Of a DNA stretch of 64,000 nt, positions 17,638 to 25,707 are shown piece by piece (within the stretch, counting starts at the first letter, position 1; every line of letters starts with the position of its first letter). The notes beneath the pieces were generated by a model. The model saw only the letters and a list, made by a program, of their open reading frames with translations, was not told the origin of the DNA and searched no databases. The stretch is from an uncultured Lachnospiraceae bacterium (GTDB lineage: Bacteria > Bacillota > Clostridia > Lachnospirales > Lachnospiraceae): the NCBI GenBank assembly GCA_946537305.1, contig CAMNFR010000007.1, positions 1 to 64,000 on the forward strand, written 5' to 3'. The position numbers and the translations under genes are program-made.

Positions 17638-18972
17638 TTATCTCTCTCTGGTAGGCTCGCCGAAGTTCAGGAAGCCCTGCAGATATACAAGATAGTTCTC
17701 ATACTGCTTGCCGGTGGCCGGATCCTCGTAAGGCATCAGGGTAACATCGGTCTGGCAGTAGTCAGCGATCAGAGCCTGAATGGTAGGCATATCGCACTTG
17801 CCGACTTCGCCGTTCATCCACAGGAAAGCATACTCGGTGGTAGCTACGGTGTTGGCGATGGAAGCGGGCACGCTCCAGGTGGAGAAGTGACCCAGCAGAT
17901 CGTCAGCTTCGAAGGTGGCGTTGATGGCATCGATGGTGGTCTGCAGACCGCCGATAACGTCTTCAGGAGACTCGATACCCAGAGCGCTGGGGAAGCCGTG
18001 ATACGGGCTCGGGCAGCAAGGCAGCGCATAGTAAGCGCGAGCATCGCGAACGGCCTCGATCAGCGGAACCTGCATAGCGCAGTTGGTGGTGAAGAAGCAG
18101 GTATCTACGCCATACTTCTCGACCTGCTTCGGAACATCTTCCAGAATGAACTGCTGAGCACCGGAAACACCAGCATCAGAGGTGGGGTCGGGAGCAGTCT
18201 CATCGTGGAAAGTGATGCCCAGCTCGGCGCACTTGGCCTGGATCTTGTCGCGGCAGCCGGACAGAGGAGCCTGAGCCATGTGACGAGGGAAGCTGTAATG
18301 TACGAAATCGGTGCAGCCCATGTCATAGGCCTGCTGTGCGATATCGGTACCCTTGTTGATCTCATCGATGGAGATGATGATGTCGGCACGGGTCACGATG
18401 TCATCCGCGTTCTCCTGAGGCGTGCAGTACACGATCAGCAGATCGTCTTTTTCTCTGGTCTCCAGAACCTTATCGATGGAGGCGTTGGAGCCGGGGCAGG
18501 CCTGGTTGATGATGATGGCCTTGTAGGCAGGATCTGCGCCGTATTTGCTGACAACGGCTACGAACTGCTCCTGCTCGGTCATGAAGTTATCGGGCATGGT
18601 GTCATGGGTGATACGATCTTCACCATACTTCTGGACCATGAAATCAGCAGAGCGATACTCTTCTTCGTTCTGGGACAGGGTGTTGGTGATGATAGCGATC
18701 TTGCCATCGGTGGCAGCCACAGCGGCGTCTACTCTGGCCTGCAGATCCCCGGAGGGAGCGGCAGCTTCAGCGGCTTCGGTCTCAGCGCCCTCAGCGGGAG
18801 CTTCGGTCTCGGCAGCAGCTTCAGTCTCAGCAGGAGCCTCGGTCTCAGCGGCGGCTTCAGTCTCAGCAGCGGCGGTCGTCTCGGCGGGAGCACTGCTGGA
18901 ACCGCAGGCTGCCATAGATGCCATCATGGCCGCAGCCAGAAGCAGAGCAAGAACTTTTTTCAGATTCTTCAT
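17638..18972 (-). CDS. DUF3798 substrate-binding lipoprotein of an ABC importer
   Basis: 444 residues. The N-terminus is a lipoprotein signal (KKVLALLLAAAMMASMAAC), with Cys23 as the lipidation site. Residues about 27-72 are a low-complexity linker of ETEA and AAAETEAPA repeats. The body matches DUF3798, a family related to periplasmic-binding-protein folds, with DGKIAIITNTLSQNEEEYRS and FFTTNCAMQVPLIEAVRD. The ATG at 18972 follows AAAGGAGGAACTATCGTTT. It is the first gene of the importer operon. The ligand of DUF3798 proteins is unknown. The adjacent purine-oxidising genes suggest a nucleoside or heterocycle, but this is inference. Confidence 0.85.
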   Translation of the reverse strand: MKNLKKVLALLLAAAMMASMAACGSSSAPAETTAAAETEAAAETEAPAETEAAAETEAPAEGAETEAAEAAAPSGDLQARVDAAVAATDGKIAIITNTLSQNEEEYRSADFMVQKYGEDRITHDTMPDNFMTEQEQFVAVVSKYGADPAYKAIIINQACPGSNASIDKVLETREKDDLLIVYCTPQENADDIVTRADIIISIDEINKGTDIAQQAYDMGCTDFVHYSFPRHMAQAPLSGCRDKIQAKCAELGITFHDETAPDPTSDAGVSGAQQFILEDVPKQVEKYGVDTCFFTTNCAMQVPLIEAVRDARAYYALPCCPSPYHGFPSALGIESPEDVIGGLQTTIDAINATFEADDLLGHFSTWSVPASIANTVATTEYAFLWMNGEVGKCDMPTIQALIADYCQTDVTLMPYEDPATGKQYENYLVYLQGFLNFGEPTRER

Positions 18973-18991
18973 AAACGATAGTTCCTCCTTT

Positions 18992-19024
18992 CGTGTTTAA
19001 CACGTATTGTCGTTTTTTAACGAC
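18992..19024. promoter_or_regulatory. Two short palindromes in the leader of the DUF3798 operon
   Basis: CGTGTTTAACACG (18992-19004) is a perfect 6-1-6 palindrome. GTCGTTTTTTAACGAC (19009-19024) has perfect 6-bp arms. Both lie between the probable promoter and the ribosome site and may be operators or a leader hairpin. Confidence 0.4.
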
Positions 19025-19033
19025 TCTTGCAAA

Positions 19034-19062
19034 ATTTTACCACAAGTGAACAATGAATGCAA
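19034..19062 (-). promoter_or_regulatory. Probable promoter of the DUF3798 ABC operon
   Basis: TTGCAT and TAAAAT are separated by 17 bases on the minus strand. The -35 is weak (three of six). Confidence 0.42.
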
Positions 19063-19123
19063 TAGAAAGTCTTCATATTATTCACAATTTTTCTGTTTTT
19101 CCTTCATTTTTAAACGCATTCGC

Positions 19124-20413
19124 CTATTTCCCTAGGATTTCTTTTGCCTCCCGCAGACTAATCCCCTGTTCTCGGGCCAGCCGCGCCAGATCTTCGTACT
19201 CCATTTTTTCCCGGTTCACACCATATCCGCGCGATATTTTTCGTCGCACTTCGCAGGGGGAGTCGTGATCGCCGGCAGCGACGGATTCACTGGTTCCGGC
19301 GGTTTTCTTTTCTTCTCTGCGTTCCAGGACATAGCGAGTATATTCCGTCTCCCGGATGCCGAGCGTTGTCGTGTGACGGAAGATCAGACGCACCATGCAC
19401 TCCCTGTCCTCCGGACGGCACAGCACCCGGAACAGGATTCCCGGACGATTCTTCTTCATGCCGATCGGTGTGGTAAACACATCCAGGGCGCCTGCAGAAA
19501 AAAGTTCCTCCATAGCAAATCCGATCTCTTCTCCCGTCATGTCGTCCAGATTGCAGGAAAGTTCCAGGATCTTATCTGTCTTCTCTCCAGCACAGAGTGT
19601 ATTTTCTTCCGGCACGGTATATTGCTTCGCGCGATTCTCCGGCTGCCAGGATTCTCCCAGCATAGCGCGAACACAGTTTGCACGCGGGAAATCCTTCTTT
19701 CCCATACCATATCCGACCGCCAGAATGCTCATCGGCGGTATAGCACCGAAGCGGGACACAAAATGCTTCAGGAGCGCCGCGCCGGTGGGCGTGCACAGTT
19801 CTCCGCGGATCTCCCCGCCGTAGCTGGGGATTCCCCGCAGCAGCAGCGCCGTGGCCGGCGCCGGCACCGGAAGAATGCCGTGCGCGCAGTGCACATGGCC
19901 GCTCCCCACATGAACCGGGGAGGCGATCACCTCTTCCGGATGCAGTTCATGCATCATCAGGCTCACCGCCGTCACATCTGCCAGGGCATCCATGGTCCCT
20001 ACCTCGTGGAAATGGATGTCCGTAAGCGGCACGCCGTGCACTGTGCTCTCCGCCTCCGCGATCAGACCATAGACAGCAAGGATATCTTCCTTCACCGGCT
20101 CCGGGAGCGCAAGGTGATCACAAACAATGTGTGTGATCTCCTGCATGCTGCCGTGGTGGTGATGGTGGTGATCATGGTCATGAGCGTGGGAGTGCATCTC
20201 TGGGTCTTCTTCCTGCCCGTTCACAAGCACGCTCATGTGCGTTCCGGTGATGCCGCACTTTTCTGCTCTTTCCCGGCGGTACTCCACGCCAGGAATCCCC
20301 AGCGCGTTCAGTCGCGCCATCATAGATCCCGGATCCGGCATAAGCTCCAAAAGCGCTGCCGACAGCATATCCCCGGCCGCACCCATACTGCAATCAAAAT
20401 ACAACGTCTTCAT
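19124..20413 (-). CDS. larC: LarC, nickel insertion protein for the nickel-pincer cofactor
   Basis: 429 residues matching LarC. The N-terminal motif is YFDCSMGAAGDMLSAAL, followed by a histidine-rich nickel-binding stretch (HSHAHDHDHHHHHH, residues 73-86). The core has FHEVGTMDALADV and ELCTPTGAALL, and the C-terminal domain starts near LSCNLDDMTGEE. LarC inserts Ni into the thiocarboxylated nicotinate cofactor made by LarB and LarE, activating LarA-type racemases/epimerases. In Lactobacillus plantarum larC is split by a programmed frameshift. Here it is one uninterrupted frame. It follows larB by 103 bases. Neither larE nor larA is in the window. Confidence 0.92.
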   Translation of the reverse strand: MKTLYFDCSMGAAGDMLSAALLELMPDPGSMMARLNALGIPGVEYRRERAEKCGITGTHMSVLVNGQEEDPEMHSHAHDHDHHHHHHGSMQEITHIVCDHLALPEPVKEDILAVYGLIAEAESTVHGVPLTDIHFHEVGTMDALADVTAVSLMMHELHPEEVIASPVHVGSGHVHCAHGILPVPAPATALLLRGIPSYGGEIRGELCTPTGAALLKHFVSRFGAIPPMSILAVGYGMGKKDFPRANCVRAMLGESWQPENRAKQYTVPEENTLCAGEKTDKILELSCNLDDMTGEEIGFAMEELFSAGALDVFTTPIGMKKNRPGILFRVLCRPEDRECMVRLIFRHTTTLGIRETEYTRYVLERREEKKTAGTSESVAAGDHDSPCEVRRKISRGYGVNREKMEYEDLARLAREQGISLREAKEILGK

Positions 20414-20470
20414 TATACTTTCCCTCCGCTCATTTTTGTTCCAAAAATGGCTTCTTGCTCATGTTTTCGC

Positions 20471-20525
20471 GGGTCATAAGGTCAGCCAAAAATATGCAAG
20501 CATATTTTTGCTGACTTTATGACCC
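20471..20525 (-). repeat. Long hairpin overlapping the larB stop codon
   Basis: Left arm 20471-20497 and right arm 20500-20525 pair along 26 positions with one bulge and one mismatch, around a two-base loop. The outer sequence GGGTCATAA supplies the last two codons and stop of larB. It may limit read-through into larC or be a small palindromic repeat that carries the stop codon. Confidence 0.7.
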
Positions 20526-21272
20526 TTTTGCCATGTGATTGATCATTCCTGCCAGGTATCCGGCCCCGAATCCGTTGTCAATGTTTACCACGGATACGCC
20601 GCTGGCGCAGGAATTCAGCATGGAAAGCAGGGCTGACAGGCCGTGGAAGGATGCTCCGTAGCCTACGCTGGTGGGTACCGCGATGACCGGGCAGTCGGCC
20701 AGGCCGCCGATCACACTGGCGAGCGCCCCTTCCATTCCGGCGATGGCGATGATCACGCTGGCACGCATGATTTCTTCCCGGTGGGCCATCAGGCGATGAA
20801 TGCCCGCCACACCTACGTCGTACAGGCGGATAACTTCATTGCCGAAGCATTCTGCCGTCACGGCAGCCTCCTCCGCAACAGGAATATCGCTGGTGCCGCC
20901 AGTGGCCACTACAATAGGCCCAATGCCGTCAGGCGCCGGGTTGTCCCCTATCACAGCTGTGCGTGCCATTTTATTATAATGATGCGTATGTACACGACCG
21001 ATCTCCTCTGCCGCCTCCGGGGCCAGTCTGGTGATCAGCACATGCTCCTGCCCGTTTTTCTTCATGCTGTCTATGATGCCTATCATCTGTTCCGGCGTTT
21101 TCCCGGCTCCGTAGATCACTTCCGGCAGCCCCTGCCGGATTTTCCGGTGCAGGTCCACCTTCGCATAGCCGATATCTTCAAAAGGCTGCATCTTCAGAGA
21201 CAGCATGGCCTCATCTACTGAAATGGAACCATCCTGCACCGCCTCTAATATCTTCCGAGTCTCTGTATTCAT
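20517..21272 (-). CDS. larB: LarB, pyridinium-3,5-biscarboxylic acid mononucleotide synthase
   Basis: 251 residues, normal for LarB. The C-terminal half shows the PurE-like core: VIIAIAGMEGALASVIGGL, VIAVPTSVGYGASFHGLSAL and MLNSCASGVSVVNIDNGFGAG. LarB carboxylates nicotinate adenine dinucleotide and cleaves the phosphoanhydride, the first step to the nickel-pincer cofactor. The start at 21272 has GAAAGGCTTGAAACG before it. It lies only 22 bases after the rhamnosidase-like gene, so it is probably transcribed with it. Its last codons and stop lie inside a long hairpin. Confidence 0.92.
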   Translation of the reverse strand: MNTETRKILEAVQDGSISVDEAMLSLKMQPFEDIGYAKVDLHRKIRQGLPEVIYGAGKTPEQMIGIIDSMKKNGQEHVLITRLAPEAAEEIGRVHTHHYNKMARTAVIGDNPAPDGIGPIVVATGGTSDIPVAEEAAVTAECFGNEVIRLYDVGVAGIHRLMAHREEIMRASVIIAIAGMEGALASVIGGLADCPVIAVPTSVGYGASFHGLSALLSMLNSCASGVSVVNIDNGFGAGYLAGMINHMAKGS

Positions 21273-21294
21273 CGTTTCAAGCCTTTCTAATTTA

Positions 21295-23508
21295 CTACTG
21301 TACCTGGATCACGACTCTGCCGACAGCTTCCGAAAGGTCCAGGCTTTCATGTTCCACTACCAGCGTCCCGGCGCAGCCAAAGGCCTCTGCCGATAATTTT
21401 TTACCATCCCATTCCAGATGGACCTTTGCCCCGTCCATGCCTACCGGCAGTGTGCAGTCCAGTTTTCCGAACAGAGACAGCTGCGGCGTCAGGCGGAAAG
21501 AGCAAGCCGGTGCTTCTTCCGAATTGTCAGCCGAAGGTTCTGTCAGTTCCAGGCCGACCAGATATCGCCCGATCAGATAGATGGGGCTGGCTGCCCAGGC
21601 GTGGCACAGGCTCTTGCCGAAGGCATCCCCGTACATATCGTACTGTGCCCGTCCGGTCACTGACGGGTCAAATTCCTCCCAGAACGTCACCGCCCCGCGG
21701 GAGATCATACCGCCCCAGTAATCCCGGATGGTATCCAGCATCTTCCCGTATTCTCCCAGTTCTCCCAGCGCATCCAGCGCGTAGAACTGGAAATAAGGCG
21801 TGCGGATCGGAGCGATTTCTACATTGTTAAATACATTTCGTACGATGGCTTCTGTCTGATCTTTCGATGCCAGCTTCGTTCGCATCGCCAGGATATTGGT
21901 CTGGCGGCTGATGTGATTTTTGCCGGATGCAAAGGAGTCAATAAAGGCTCCTGCAGATTCTGACCAGAAGCATTTCTGTATTTTATCCCGCAGGATGGCG
22001 GCCTTCTTTCTATAGCACTCCGCCGCAGCCAGATATTCCTCCGCATCTGGTTCCCGGCGTACATTCTGAAGTTCTGCCTCGGGCTCCGATTTCTCGTTCT
22101 GCGTCGCTTCTCCGGCGGCCGTTTTTTCCTCCCGGACACAGCTGGCCAGCTTTTCAGCCGTCTCCGCCATCGCTTCCCACGCAGCCGTCAGCAGCATCTG
22201 CTCTCCGGCCACCGGCCCTTCTTTATCAAGCTCTGCCCAGTCTATGTATACCCAGTCCCGTTCTTTCCCGATCAGGAAACCATTTTCATCCAGTCGGCTC
22301 TCACAGAAATCCATCAGGGTACACATCCGGGGCCACAGCTGACGAAGGAAGGAAGGATCTCCGGCGCTCTTCATGTGCTCCTGTGCAGCTAAGATCCAGT
22401 ACAGAGAATAATCCACAATGGTATTAATGTGGGTCGTGACCGGATCGCTCCCCCGCAGCGCCAGCAGGGTACGGCGCTCGATATCCGCATCCGCCATCAA
22501 ATACCGGTTCACAAAAAAGCTCTGGTAGGCATCTCCGGCCCAGATCCACATATCCCGCTTGATTCCATCCGTGAAAAAGATACCGGAACACAGACGGAAC
22601 GTGTGCTCCGCTACCGCCCAGATCTGATTAAGCAGCGGATCGTCACAGAAAAAATGCGTCCCGCGGGAAAAATCTTCAAATTGATAAATAGCCGTGATGT
22701 CAACCGGCGCTCCGGGAATAAAGGCATAGCGAACTGCGCAGCGCGGCGTGCGTCCCACGGCGGGGTTTCCTCCGCTTACTTCCGGCTGCCACCGCAGATA
22801 GCAGTGTTCTGTGTCCAGCGCCTCCTCGCGGGATTCGCCGGGATAGATGATCATATCCGAAAGACGCTCCGAAGACGCCTTGACCTCCAGAACGGCGGTG
22901 AGCTCTGTCTCCCACTCGTACAGGGTGCCGCCCGGTACCTCTTCCGTCCGGCCCGGCAGGCAGCGCTTCTCCGTATATTCCCATACGGCCGGGTCCTGTC
23001 CAGGCATAGTGTATTTTGCGTTCCAGCCGGCAGGCACCGCGGGTTCCCCATAGTTATCCGCCAGCCACGAACCGTCATTGACAGAGGAAATGACCTCCCC
23101 CTCCACATAGGCTGTCGGCAGTGCCTCTATGCGCCCCACGTGAATGATCACCGTCACACGGCCGGGGCCGCAGCTGATAACGTCCCCAAACCGATGCTTG
23201 CTCTCGGTCCGTTCCAGCACACGGGATATCTCCTGTGTACGCCATGCCTCCGGATCCTCCGAGGCTGTTATTTCTTCAATGACCCGCACAAAGCCTGTAC
23301 CCCGCGCCGTCACGGTAAAGGAGGTCCGTTCCGAAAGATCATAGATCCGCCACAGGGCGATCCGCTGATGATAGCTGCTGCTCTTCCAGTACGCCGGCCA
23401 GCCCATGCCGCGCTCCACACGCGAAAAATTCTGTTTTAACGCATGATACAGTTCCAGATCTCCCGGGTACCACAGCCAGTAGGACTTCTTTATATTTTCA
23501 TTTATCAT
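21295..23508 (-). CDS. GH78-like alpha-L-rhamnosidase (six-hairpin glycosidase)
   Basis: 737 residues, no signal peptide, so cytoplasmic. The central (alpha/alpha)6 domain starts near FFTDGIKRDMWIWAGDAYQS, the GH78 motif carrying general-acid residues, and continues with DWVYIDWAELDKEGP. N-terminal beta-sandwich domains precede it. Residues of roughly 480-510 are an acidic insertion rich in EAT and EPEAE. The ATG at 23508 (INENIKKSYWLWYPGD) is chosen over one 39 bases upstream because family similarity begins there, although the ribosome site (AAAGGA) is 12 bases away. Substrate specificity within GH78 cannot be read from sequence alone. larB and larC follow in the same direction. Confidence 0.75.
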   Translation of the reverse strand: MINENIKKSYWLWYPGDLELYHALKQNFSRVERGMGWPAYWKSSSYHQRIALWRIYDLSERTSFTVTARGTGFVRVIEEITASEDPEAWRTQEISRVLERTESKHRFGDVISCGPGRVTVIIHVGRIEALPTAYVEGEVISSVNDGSWLADNYGEPAVPAGWNAKYTMPGQDPAVWEYTEKRCLPGRTEEVPGGTLYEWETELTAVLEVKASSERLSDMIIYPGESREEALDTEHCYLRWQPEVSGGNPAVGRTPRCAVRYAFIPGAPVDITAIYQFEDFSRGTHFFCDDPLLNQIWAVAEHTFRLCSGIFFTDGIKRDMWIWAGDAYQSFFVNRYLMADADIERRTLLALRGSDPVTTHINTIVDYSLYWILAAQEHMKSAGDPSFLRQLWPRMCTLMDFCESRLDENGFLIGKERDWVYIDWAELDKEGPVAGEQMLLTAAWEAMAETAEKLASCVREEKTAAGEATQNEKSEPEAELQNVRREPDAEEYLAAAECYRKKAAILRDKIQKCFWSESAGAFIDSFASGKNHISRQTNILAMRTKLASKDQTEAIVRNVFNNVEIAPIRTPYFQFYALDALGELGEYGKMLDTIRDYWGGMISRGAVTFWEEFDPSVTGRAQYDMYGDAFGKSLCHAWAASPIYLIGRYLVGLELTEPSADNSEEAPACSFRLTPQLSLFGKLDCTLPVGMDGAKVHLEWDGKKLSAEAFGCAGTLVVEHESLDLSEAVGRVVIQVQ

Positions 23509-23579
23509 CTGTATTTCTTTTCCTTTAGTACATTCTTCTGTGCACATATTTACGCGGTCAGCAGTGGATAATCTTCTCT

Positions 23580-23608
23580 ATTCTATCAGACGGAACTCAT
23601 CTGTTCAA
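23580..23608 (-). promoter_or_regulatory. Promoter for the rhamnosidase-larB-larC unit
   Basis: TTGAAC, 17 bases, TAGAAT on the minus strand, about 72 bases before the start codon. Confidence 0.5.
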
Positions 23609-23671
23609 GTCATGTCTGCTGTAACGATGAAGATAATCATTTATCTCTCTGAAGGAATCAAAACGCCGCAC

Positions 23672-23700
23672 TGGACAAATTCATTGGATTCTTGTATAGT
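23672..23700 (+). promoter_or_regulatory. Promoter for galT
   Basis: TGGACA and TATAGT are separated by 17 bases, each with five of six consensus bases. The start codon follows 60 bases later. It is divergent from the rhamnosidase promoter. Confidence 0.6.
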
Positions 23701-23760
23701 AAAAGTCGATAATTACAAATACGTTCAGGCGTTTACTACCACGCCGGAAATGAGGCAAAA

Positions 23761-25320
23761 ATGATCTCACCTAAAACAACATCCCTGTATTCACCTGCGG
23801 AAAATGCTGTGCTCTCTTTGGTGTCCTATGCCATCCGCTGCGGGCTGATCTGCCCGGAGGAAGCGGTCTTTGCGGCCAATTCCCTGCTGGATGTGCTGCA
23901 GCTGGAACCCTCCGGTACCTTTTCGGCCGCCGTGCTTTCGGATGCGGCCTCGGAAGAACGCCCGGAAGATGCCGGCACAGAGCTGGAGGGAATCCTTTCC
24001 TGCATGCTGGACGATGCTGTTTCCCGCGGCGTTATTGACGGCGGCATTGCCAGCCGGGATCTTTTTGATACAAAGCTGATGGGCTGCGTTACGCCCAGAC
24101 CTGGGGAATTCCTGCGCAACTTCCGTGAAAAATACCAGGAAAGCCCGCAGGCAGCCACGGATTATTTTTATCAGATCTCCTGCGACAGCGATTATATCCG
24201 TCGTTACCGTGTCCGCAGGGACATGAAGTGGCTCGCTCCCACGCCTTATGGTGATCTGGATATCACCATCAACCTTTCCAAGCCGGAAAAGGATCCCAAG
24301 GCCATCGCCGCCGCGCTCACAAAAAAGCAGGATTCCTATCCGAAATGCCTGCTCTGCCACGAGAATGAAGGCTATGCCGGCCACCTGACCCACCCGGCCA
24401 GACAGACCCTGCGCCAGGTGCCGATGACACTGGACGGAGAATCCTGGTATCTGCAGTACTCTCCCTATGTATATTATAACGAGCACTGCATTGCCCTTTC
24501 TTCTGCCCATGTTCCCATGAAGATCGATCGTCATACCTTTGCACGGCTGATGGATTTCCTGAAGCTGTTCCCGCATTATACCATTGGCTCCAATGCGGAC
24601 CTTCCGATCGTGGGCGGTTCCATTCTTACACATGAGCATTTCCAGGGCGGAAATTATACCTTTGCCATGGCCAAAGCTCCTGTTCGTGAAGCGGTCTCCT
24701 TCCCTGGTTTTGCGGATGTCACCGCCGGTATTGTGCACTGGCCCATGTCCGTGATTCGACTGGACGGAGCAAATCCCGACCGCCTGGTGGAACTGGCTGA
24801 TCGCATTCTTACCGCCTGGCGTGGGTACTCCGATCCGTCAGCCGATATCCTGGCTGAGACGGATGGTACACCGCACAATACCATCACGCCGATCGCCCGC
24901 ATGCGGGATGGCCTGTACGAGCTGGATCTGGTGCTTCGCAACAATCGGACCACGGAAGAATTCCCGCTGGGCATCTTCCATCCGCACCAGGAGCTGCATC
25001 ACATTAAAAAGGAAAACATCGGCCTGATCGAGGTCATGGGCCTGGCCGTACTGCCCGCCCGCCTGAAGGGAGAAATGGCCTCCCTGCGGGAAGCCATCCT
25101 GAACGGTGCGGATCTTCGCGCGGACGCCGCGCTGGCGCCGCATGCCGACTGGGCAGAGGAATGGATTTCCCGCCATCCGGAGCTGTCGGCTGACAACCTG
25201 GAACAGATCATTCAGAACGAGATCGGCCTGGTCTTCTCCCGCGTGCTGGAAGACGCCGGCGTGTACAAGGACACTCCTGCCGGCCGGGAAGCGTTCCTGG
25301 CATTCGTGCAATCCATATAA
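23761..25320 (+). CDS. galT: UDP-glucose--hexose-1-phosphate uridylyltransferase, type 2
   Basis: 519 residues, the size of the Firmicutes GalT2 form, which is unrelated in length to the 350-residue E. coli enzyme. Diagnostic segments are FPHYTIGSNADLPIVGGSIL followed by THEHFQGGNYTF with its histidines, and ECHNTITPIARMRDG-like TPHNTITPIARM near residue 375. It transfers UMP between UDP-glucose and galactose-1-phosphate in the Leloir pathway, in the cytoplasm. The start has GAGGCAAAA before it. galK and galE are not adjacent. Galactose would come from the GH42 and GH2 enzymes further along. Confidence 0.93.
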   Translation: MISPKTTSLYSPAENAVLSLVSYAIRCGLICPEEAVFAANSLLDVLQLEPSGTFSAAVLSDAASEERPEDAGTELEGILSCMLDDAVSRGVIDGGIASRDLFDTKLMGCVTPRPGEFLRNFREKYQESPQAATDYFYQISCDSDYIRRYRVRRDMKWLAPTPYGDLDITINLSKPEKDPKAIAAALTKKQDSYPKCLLCHENEGYAGHLTHPARQTLRQVPMTLDGESWYLQYSPYVYYNEHCIALSSAHVPMKIDRHTFARLMDFLKLFPHYTIGSNADLPIVGGSILTHEHFQGGNYTFAMAKAPVREAVSFPGFADVTAGIVHWPMSVIRLDGANPDRLVELADRILTAWRGYSDPSADILAETDGTPHNTITPIARMRDGLYELDLVLRNNRTTEEFPLGIFHPHQELHHIKKENIGLIEVMGLAVLPARLKGEMASLREAILNGADLRADAALAPHADWAEEWISRHPELSADNLEQIIQNEIGLVFSRVLEDAGVYKDTPAGREAFLAFVQSI

Positions 25321-25332
25321 CACTTTTCTGAA

Positions 25333-25362
25333 GGAGACAGGGTCCCCTGTCTCCTCCTTTTC
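25333..25362 (+). terminator. Terminator of galT
   Basis: GGAGACAGGG pairs with CCCTGTCTCC 13 bases after the galT stop and is followed by TCCTTTT. Confidence 0.82.
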
Positions 25363-25430
25363 GCTCCTCTGCAGTTATCCAGCGGCAAAGTCCGGCTTTG
25401 ACTAATTCCGGGCCATTCCTCTACAATCGT

Positions 25431-25647
25431 TTGGTCGCAAATCAGGTTTTTTAAGGTCTATGTGTCCCTTTTTTGCAAATCTGATTAACAATAATTAATA
25501 TCTCTACATTCAGTTGGTCGCAAATTGGCTATTTTTACCCGTATGTGTCCCTTTTTGCAACGCCAAACTTAATTATATTAAGTGCCGGTTTAACTATATA
25601 AAGCAAAAGAGGACACACACGGCTTGAAAATGCCAATTTACGACCAA
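25431..25647. repeat. Three-copy ~47-bp repeat, possible small MITE-like element
   Basis: The 387-base gap between galT and the LysR gene holds no gene. Copies at 25431-25478 and 25514-25560 are direct: TTGGTCGCAAAT at one end, GTGTCCCTTTTTGCAA at the other. A third at 25603-25647 is inverted. CTCTACA precedes both direct copies. The outermost copies thus form imperfect terminal inverted repeats of about 45 bp around 217 bp. No coding capacity is seen. A MITE, or a multi-site regulator target, are both possible. Confidence 0.7.
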
Positions 25648-25707
25648 TTTGATATCTACACTAATAGAGTTCCGAAGATCCATGACACATCCGTCAATGG
25701 ATGTCTC

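Noticed and set aside
19124..20413. Programmed frameshift in larC as in Lactobacillus
   Set aside because: The gene is one uninterrupted 429-codon frame containing both domains.
25431..25647. Regular repeats that might be a CRISPR array
   Set aside because: Only three imperfect copies, one inverted, longer than usual repeats and with no cas gene nearby.
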